Under the pieces are notes generated by a model that worked only from the letters and a program-made list of their open reading frames with translations, was not told the origin of the DNA and did no database searches. From NCBI RefSeq assembly GCF_000741135.1, contig NZ_JGYU01000005.1, forward strand, positions 77,946 to 141,945: a DNA stretch of 64,000 bases, read 5' to 3'. Source of the stretch: Bifidobacterium choerinum (GTDB taxonomy: Bacteria; Actinomycetota; Actinomycetes; Actinomycetales; Bifidobacteriaceae). Numbering within the stretch: the stretch's first letter is position 1; each line of letters starts with the position of its first letter. This document shows, piece after piece, positions 60,259-64,000 of this stretch. A program made the position numbers and the translations under genes.

Positions 60259-60693
60259 TCAGCCCATGCCGAACAGTTGGGCCGTCATCATGAAATCGTC
60301 CAACCCGACCTCGCCACGAGGCAGCTCGGACGGTTCCTTATACGAGGGGTAATGCACCGGAGCCGGGTCGGTCTTGCCATCACCGCACTGCGCGAGGCTC
60401 CACGCCTCGACGAGGTTGCGCACATCGGTGAGCAGCATCGTCCTCGCATCCCAGCCAAGCCACGGCAACACCACCGGCTTCTTCGCATCCGAACCTTCGT
60501 CGTCAGTGTCGCTTTCCGACAGCAGGCGTGCACGGTACAGACTGTCCGGCATCATGCACAACCCCTCGATAAGCCGGGTCAGGCGCAGCGCGTTCAACCC
60601 GGACGGGTCGGTCACGTCCAACCCGTAGAACCGTTGGAAATCAGCGGTCAGTTCTGTTTCGTACCCGTCGAAGATGCCTTCGACGCCGACGCT
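60259..60693 (-). CDS. Tail assembly chaperone, frameshifted C-terminal part (gpT-like)
   Basis: Read from the slip site at 60693 the frame encodes 144 residues: SVGVEGIFDGYETELTADFQ, RFYGLDVTDPSGLNALRLTRLIEGL and on to TAQLFGMG. It is the -1 frame of the gene upstream, and ADFQRFYGLD followed by LRLTRLIEGL is the usual join region of the second chaperone. It is made only as a fusion of about 284 residues to the first chaperone. Starting at TTG 60621 alone is possible but lacks a good ribosome binding site. Confidence 0.8.
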   Translation of the reverse strand, partial: SVGVEGIFDGYETELTADFQRFYGLDVTDPSGLNALRLTRLIEGLCMMPDSLYRARLLSESDTDDEGSDAKKPVVLPWLGWDARTMLLTDVRNLVEAWSLAQCGDGKTDPAPVHYPSYKEPSELPRGEVGLDDFMMTAQLFGMG

Positions 60694-61112
60694 TTTCCCA
60701 ACTGGCCCGCATAATACGTGACCACGTTCAGGAACGCGAGGAACATGATGTCAGGGTCCATGCCCGTCGTCCACGCATCCACGCCGGCCGGGTCGGGCAC
60801 AATGGACTTGAGGAAGTCCAGCATATGCCCGACCGTCTTGTTGCGTTCCTTCACCATGCTTACGGCCGTCTCCGCCGTAGCAGTATCCGCATCAAGCCGC
60901 TTACGTTCCTGAGCGGCATACACCGCGACCAGTTCAGTATGCGCCTCGTTGAACGCGCACGCATCAGCGAATGTGAACTCACGCGCCGGCTTCGGCTCCG
61001 GCAAACCAGTCAGGATCGGAGTATCCTCTACGAGCGCTTCCCACGTTTCTGGGATGTGGACTTCTTCTTTTTCTTCGATGTTCTCGACTTGCACGCCATT
61101 ATCGTTCGCCAT
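60648..61112 (-). CDS. Tail assembly chaperone (gpG-like)
   Basis: From ATG 61110-61112 the protein is 154 residues; the frame reaches further up to 61139, but the family-like start is MANDNGVQVENIEE. It has an acidic N-terminus, a helical middle (FNEAHTELVAVYAAQERKRLD) and a C-terminal FLAFLNVVTYYAGQLGKAS. It keeps the tape measure soluble while the tail tube grows. It precedes the tape measure in order, as in lambda-like siphoviruses. Confidence 0.82.
   Translation of the reverse strand: MANDNGVQVENIEEKEEVHIPETWEALVEDTPILTGLPEPKPAREFTFADACAFNEAHTELVAVYAAQERKRLDADTATAETAVSMVKERNKTVGHMLDFLKSIVPDPAGVDAWTTGMDPDIMFLAFLNVVTYYAGQLGKASASKASSTGTKQN
60693..60699 (-). other. Programmed -1 frameshift site GGGAAAA
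   Basis: In the zero frame the codons are TTG GGA AAA GCG, so the heptamer fits X-XXY-YYZ. Slipping back one base opens the frame of the second chaperone up to 60259. The same mechanism is known for the lambda G/T pair and most siphoviruses. Confidence 0.85.
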
Positions 61113-61166
61113 GTCTTTCTCTCCCGCCTTGAATACCAATCAACAATCCCCCGCCTACGAAAAGGG

Positions 61167-61205
61167 TTCCCCTCGTGTCTCGCGGGAGAGAAGACACAAG
61201 GGGAA
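61167..61205 (-). terminator. Hairpin between the major tail protein and the chaperone genes
   Basis: TTCCCC and GTGTCT (61167-61180) pair with AGACAC and GGGGAA (61192-61205), with two mismatches in between; the minus strand then has CCCTTTTC. It probably lowers expression of downstream genes relative to the abundant tail protein. Confidence 0.65.
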
Positions 61206-61212
61206 GTATTAA

Positions 61213-61812
61213 TCAGTCCGCAGCCGGCAGCACGAAGTGCAGAGGCTTCTTGTTGTTGCCCGGATCCTCGATCTGCGCGATCAGACCCTGCTCAACGAAA
61301 TCATCACGCGACAGGGTAGGACCGCCGTCAGGCGTGATGGACGTGCGGCGCATCTCGACGAGCCACTTCGCCGGGTCCGTATCGTCCGGCGTCTCCTGCG
61401 CGACGAGCACAAGGGCAAGCACATTCGGCTTCGCCGCGATGTCCACCTCGACGCCGCCGCCGTCGGTGTCGGCGGTGCCGTTGTAGATCAGCTGCAACGT
61501 CTCCTTGTCGATCTGCAACGCCTTGACGCTCAACTGCGCGGACGCATCACCGTACGTGGTACGGAAGTTCTTCTTGAGCCATGTGTCGGACGAGTTCGCG
61601 TCACCCGGGTTGATGGTCAGCTCGGCCATGTTGTTCGCCGACGTGTGGCCGAGGTTCTTCCACTTCGCCGAGCCGCCATCACCGCCGGCGTTGACCTCAC
61701 TGGCGTTGATCTTGAACGCCTCCAACGGATTGGTCGGCAGCGCGGTGCCGACCGGAGCGTAGAAGATCGTGCCATACGTGCTCTTATGCACGGACTTGTC
61801 ATTGATCGCCAT
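61213..61812 (-). CDS. Major tail protein
   Basis: From ATG 61810-61812, with AAAGGAC upstream, the protein is 199 residues. It begins MAINDKSVHKSTYGTIFYAPVG. NPLEAFKINASEVNAGGDGG and TRPTTYGDASAQLSVKALQID-like stretches (TYGDASAQLSVKALQ) are beta-rich, as in tube-forming proteins of the HK97/lambda type. KPNVLALVLVAQET lies near the end. Its place before the chaperones is the classical one. Confidence 0.85.
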   Translation of the reverse strand: MAINDKSVHKSTYGTIFYAPVGTALPTNPLEAFKINASEVNAGGDGGSAKWKNLGHTSANNMAELTINPGDANSSDTWLKKNFRTTYGDASAQLSVKALQIDKETLQLIYNGTADTDGGGVEVDIAAKPNVLALVLVAQETPDDTDPAKWLVEMRRTSITPDGGPTLSRDDFVEQGLIAQIEDPGNNKKPLHFVLPAAD

Positions 61813-61878
61813 AAGATTGTGTCCTTTCAAACACGAAAAACCACCCCGCACATGGCGGAATGGCCTTGAAATACGAAA

Positions 61879-61906
61879 GCCCGCACACCGGCGAGGCGAT
61901 GCGGGC
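61879..61906 (-). terminator. Hairpin ahead of the major tail protein gene
   Basis: GCCCGCA at 61879-61885 pairs with TGCGGGC at 61900-61906; TTTCG follows on the minus strand. It may end transcripts from the connector genes, or process the RNA. Confidence 0.4.
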
Positions 61907-61931
61907 AGAAAAAGAGAACAGAGGGAAGAGA

Positions 61932-62519
61932 CTATGAGGCGTTGTCGCGGGCGACGAACTCGCACACCGATGCGGTCGAATACTGTTTGACGCGTTTCGA
62001 TGTGGCCTGTTTGCCGCCGGCCGCCTTCGCGAACGCGGGCGGCGTACGAATCTGCACCACCCGACCGGCGTCCGTGTCGCCCATGAACGGCCAGCACATG
62101 ACCAGCTGCCGCACATAGGATGCGAGACGAAACGCACGATCGGCGTCCACGGATTCGACAAGCACGCTCATGGACACATCCCAGAACGCGCCCTGATGAT
62201 TCCGTGAGGCGAACTCGGGCGGCTCCACATGGAAGACGACCACATCGGTCGCCTGCACATACGCGTCCACGTCCACGTCGATCTCGTTGAACACAAGCAC
62301 CTTCGGCAAACCGTCCGACACCGACAGGACGCTCGTACTGTCGTTCGGCTCGCCGGCCCCCCGGGTCTCCAACTTGGTTCGCGTGCGGAACTCCTCGCCA
62401 ACCGACCCTTCCGGCGGCTGTGCGAATCCCTGCTCGAACAGTTCCATGACCAGGCTTTCCGCATCCAACTGCGGACGCAGCTCAGGCCATACGTTCAAAT
62501 CAATGGAAGGCGCAACCAT
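61932..62519 (-). CDS. Phage tail terminator/minor tail protein
   Basis: From ATG 62517-62519, with GGGAGG upstream, the protein is 195 residues. APSIDLNVWPELRPQLDAESLVMELF, VFNEIDVDVDAYVQATDVVVFHVEPP and DADRAFRLASYVRQLVMCWPFM (each quoted in parts) fit a tail-terminator fold, and the position just before the major tail protein supports that. It contains LETRGAGEPNDSTSVL, a variant of the segment seen in Dit and the fibre. Confidence 0.65.
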   Translation of the reverse strand: MVAPSIDLNVWPELRPQLDAESLVMELFEQGFAQPPEGSVGEEFRTRTKLETRGAGEPNDSTSVLSVSDGLPKVLVFNEIDVDVDAYVQATDVVVFHVEPPEFASRNHQGAFWDVSMSVLVESVDADRAFRLASYVRQLVMCWPFMGDTDAGRVVQIRTPPAFAKAAGGKQATSKRVKQYSTASVCEFVARDNAS

Positions 62520-62524
62520 TGCGG

Positions 62525-62857
62525 TCAACCTCCCCTCGCCGCACGCTGCATCACATGATGCCCCTCAACAAACCGGCCCGCCTGCTTGTTCCAAGCGCCG
62601 ACCTCATGCGCCATCGACACGTCTGAGCCGTCACGGCCAATGACCGTCATACCCACCGTCGTGTCAATACCGTGATACTTGATGCCCCATTCGATACGAT
62701 CCGCGACGGAATGACCCGGATTACGGCCAATGGCCGCAGCGTTCGCGAGAGCCTTCGCCCTCGCCAACACCCTTTTGCCCTCGGCACGCGTCAACGCCGG
62801 GCCGAACTCCTCCGCGATCCTCGTGCTCAGGTGCCTATCGAGCCGGACTCGTACCAT
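62525..62857 (-). CDS. HK97 gp10-like head-tail connector
   Basis: From ATG 62855-62857, with GGAGG seven bases upstream, the protein is 110 residues. Features are LDRHLSTRIAEEFGPALTRAEGKRVLARAKALA, then a mid region DRIEWGIKYHGI, and GAWNKQAGRFVEGHHVMQRAA at the end. These fit the HK97 gp10 family, which seals the head-tail joint. It overlaps the previous gene by 31 bases. Confidence 0.75.
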   Translation of the reverse strand: MVRVRLDRHLSTRIAEEFGPALTRAEGKRVLARAKALANAAAIGRNPGHSVADRIEWGIKYHGIDTTVGMTVIGRDGSDVSMAHEVGAWNKQAGRFVEGHHVMQRAARGG

Positions 62858-63375
62858 GCCAACGCCTCCTTCGATTCGCCCCACACGGGCGCATCATCCG
62901 CCGGCAGCTTCGGCCGAAGCCGAAACTCCTCGGGAATCATGCCCATATCGGCGGCGCGACGCACATGAATCTCCCAATGGTGCGTCCTGCCATGCTCACG
63001 ATGTTCCGGCGCACCGTCCACGTCGTACAGGTCGCCGTCAATCCACACGAACGTGTGAATGTCACCATGCCATTCACGGCATTGAATCTGCTTGACCGTG
63101 ACCTCACGCAAACCACCCGACGACTGCGGGTTCTTATCCTCAGCACCGGAAATCGAGAACATGCCCGCCTGCTGCTCACGACCCTCAAGCGAACACCAAC
63201 ACCACGCCGGCTCACCCCACTCATACGTCACGCCATGCGCACTCCGCCTAATAGTGGACGGGGCGACAATGATCTTCGACGTATAAAGCAAGTCAGTCAG
63301 TTTGACGAACGACTCATTCTCGAACGAAGAATCGACCGGCTCCTTGGGCTTGTCCGACGAAAACAAGTACGCCAT
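62827..63375 (-). CDS. Phage head-tail joining protein, function inferred from order
   Basis: The protein is 182 residues. It has YLFSSDKPKEPVDSSFENESFV at its start, and two Trp-rich stretches (YEWGEPAWCWCSLEGREQQA and HGDIHTFVWIDGDLYDVDG) that resemble a head-closure protein. I do not recognise the family with certainty. Neighbours on each side are connector proteins. Confidence 0.6.
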   Translation of the reverse strand: MAYLFSSDKPKEPVDSSFENESFVKLTDLLYTSKIIVAPSTIRRSAHGVTYEWGEPAWCWCSLEGREQQAGMFSISGAEDKNPQSSGGLREVTVKQIQCREWHGDIHTFVWIDGDLYDVDGAPEHREHGRTHHWEIHVRRAADMGMIPEEFRLRPKLPADDAPVWGESKEALAWYESGSIGT

Positions 63376-63381
63376 TCGGCA

Positions 63382-63819
63382 TCACCTGCCATACGCGCGG
63401 TCAAGACCCAACTTCACCGTGCCGAACGGTGCGGAATCCTCACTCACACCGGTGAGCAAGGCCCGCTCCTTCTTCGTCACATGCAAATCCGGGCTGGCCT
63501 CCCAACCGGGCGGACTCATGTCCATGACCTGATCGGTACGCGTGTACGCGCCGTTCGATTCGCTCTTACGCATCGACCAACGCGCCACACGCAACACCAT
63601 CGCACAAATCACATACGTGAACGTGCGTTCGCTCAATGCGCCACTATCCAACCTGTAACGGGCAGCCGGGCATTCAGCGAACGCAATGTCACACGCCGTC
63701 AAACAATGCGGGATAATCCACTTCTCATCATCCAAACGGTCGATGAACACTTCCGGCGTGTTCCCGCCATACGTGAGGATCGCGTCAACCCAATCAATGT
63801 CTTCGACATTCACCGCCAT
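63382..63819 (-). CDS. Phage head-tail connector (gp6-like)
   Basis: The protein is 145 residues, mostly helical at the start (VEDIDWVDAILTYGGNTPEVFIDRL, in pieces; CLTACDIAFAECPAARYRL). It lies right after the end of the putative capsid gene, where the gp6-type adaptor normally is. Overall identity is inferred from order and size. Confidence 0.6.
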   Translation of the reverse strand: MAVNVEDIDWVDAILTYGGNTPEVFIDRLDDEKWIIPHCLTACDIAFAECPAARYRLDSGALSERTFTYVICAMVLRVARWSMRKSESNGAYTRTDQVMDMSPPGWEASPDLHVTKKERALLTGVSEDSAPFGTVKLGLDRAYGR

Positions 63820-63842
63820 CAGCGACCACCCCCCTTACAGGA

Positions 63843-64000
63843 TCACAACACGTTCGCCTTGCACGTGGAGACAGCCTGCTGGAGAATCGGCATGTACGAG
63901 CCGTTCACCCACACGTCATAACGGGTAGGCGCGGCCTCGGCCATGACCAGGCCAATCATGCCGTAATTGTCCGCACGGTTGATGCCATACTCCGGGTCGT
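63843..64000 (-). CDS. C-terminal end of a putative major capsid protein, cut by the window edge
   Basis: The last 52 residues read from base 64000 to TGA 63843-63845: DPEYGINRADNYGMIGLVMA, EAAPTRYDVWVNGSYMPILQ and QAVSTCKANVL. The position before the connectors, in a leftward late operon, fits the major capsid protein. The identity is inferred mainly from order. Confidence 0.55.
   Translation of the reverse strand, partial: DPEYGINRADNYGMIGLVMAEAAPTRYDVWVNGSYMPILQQAVSTCKANVL

Larger units (their letters stand above)
43155..64000. mobile_element. Siphovirus-type prophage, late region (left end to window edge)
   Basis: All genes read leftward, in the order expected for a siphovirus read backwards: putative capsid end, connectors, tail, chaperones with frameshift, tape measure, tail tip, fibres, holin and endolysin. 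The terminator at 43155-43196 closes the lysis module and is the best guess for the left end. No att repeat was identified, and integrase, terminase and replication genes are outside the window. Confidence 0.85.

Noticed and set aside
61140-61212. Extra small gene between the major tail protein and chaperones
   Set aside because: The stretch forms a long hairpin and has no start with a ribosome binding site.

Overview
The window is a high-GC Gram-positive chromosome, almost certainly Bifidobacterium or a close relative in Bifidobacteriaceae. The support is the DUF4191-glnA neighbourhood, an unusually long LigA, a polyphosphate glucokinase, YkoE-type and RibU-type ECF transporters under TPP and FMN riboswitches, and type I-E-like CRISPR repeats. 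No 16S rRNA or other species marker is present, so the genus is an inference.

Layout. (1) 1-6048 is core chromosome: an M20 dipeptidase (cut by the window edge), a DUF3043 membrane protein, dihydrolipoyl dehydrogenase, a DUF4191 membrane protein and glutamine synthetase glnA. (2) 6036-21297 is an integrated genomic island lying at the 3' end of glnA. A 13-bp direct repeat (CTTCCACATCTGA) marks both ends. Tandem CTGCACCTA arm-type sites lie just inside each end. An excisionase-like gene is at the left and a truncated tyrosine integrase at the right. The cargo is one tightly packed leftward operon of seven genes: a ribbon-helix-helix protein, an Eco57I-like DNA methyltransferase, a GIY-YIG/DEAH helicase, a protein of unknown family, a ParB-like protein, an SNF2-type helicase and a DUF262/DUF1524 (GmrSD-like) nuclease. 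I regard this as the best candidate for an undescribed restriction/defence system. The island also carries a protein-kinase C-lobe fragment, a 5'-truncated M.EcoRI-like methylase fused to the truncated integrase, and an IS200/IS605 right-end remnant. (3) 21298-about 43000 is core chromosome: a TPP riboswitch with ykoE, Mrp ATPase, LigA, a large TPR-like protein, a polytopic membrane protein, an odd stand-alone ABC ATPase, an aminotransferase, ppgK, an FMN riboswitch with ribU and a triple-fused ECF A-A-T module, an aldo/keto reductase, a YhbY protein and TenA. (4) About 43155-64000 is the late region of a siphovirus-like prophage read leftward, from the end of a putative capsid gene through connectors, major tail protein, frameshifted tail chaperones, a 1964-residue tape measure, tail tip and fibres to the lysis genes. 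It runs off the right edge, so its integrase, packaging and replication genes are not seen.

Cross-cutting observation. A short repeat family with core CCCGTAA (reverse TTACGGG) occurs in clusters in several intergenic regions (4259-4394, 22206-22338, 35001-35154, 40235-40503). It also occurs, with the variants ACCGGTAGCG and ACCGATAACG, inside coding sequence, where it encodes low-complexity D/N/A/T/G-rich insertions in Mrp, an aminotransferase, RibU and the ECF fusion protein.

How the parts work together. The two riboswitches tie vitamin B1 and B2 transporter expression to cofactor supply. The island operon pairs modification with two ATP-driven motors and two nuclease domains under a probable autoregulator. 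The prophage region gives a complete tail and lysis programme.
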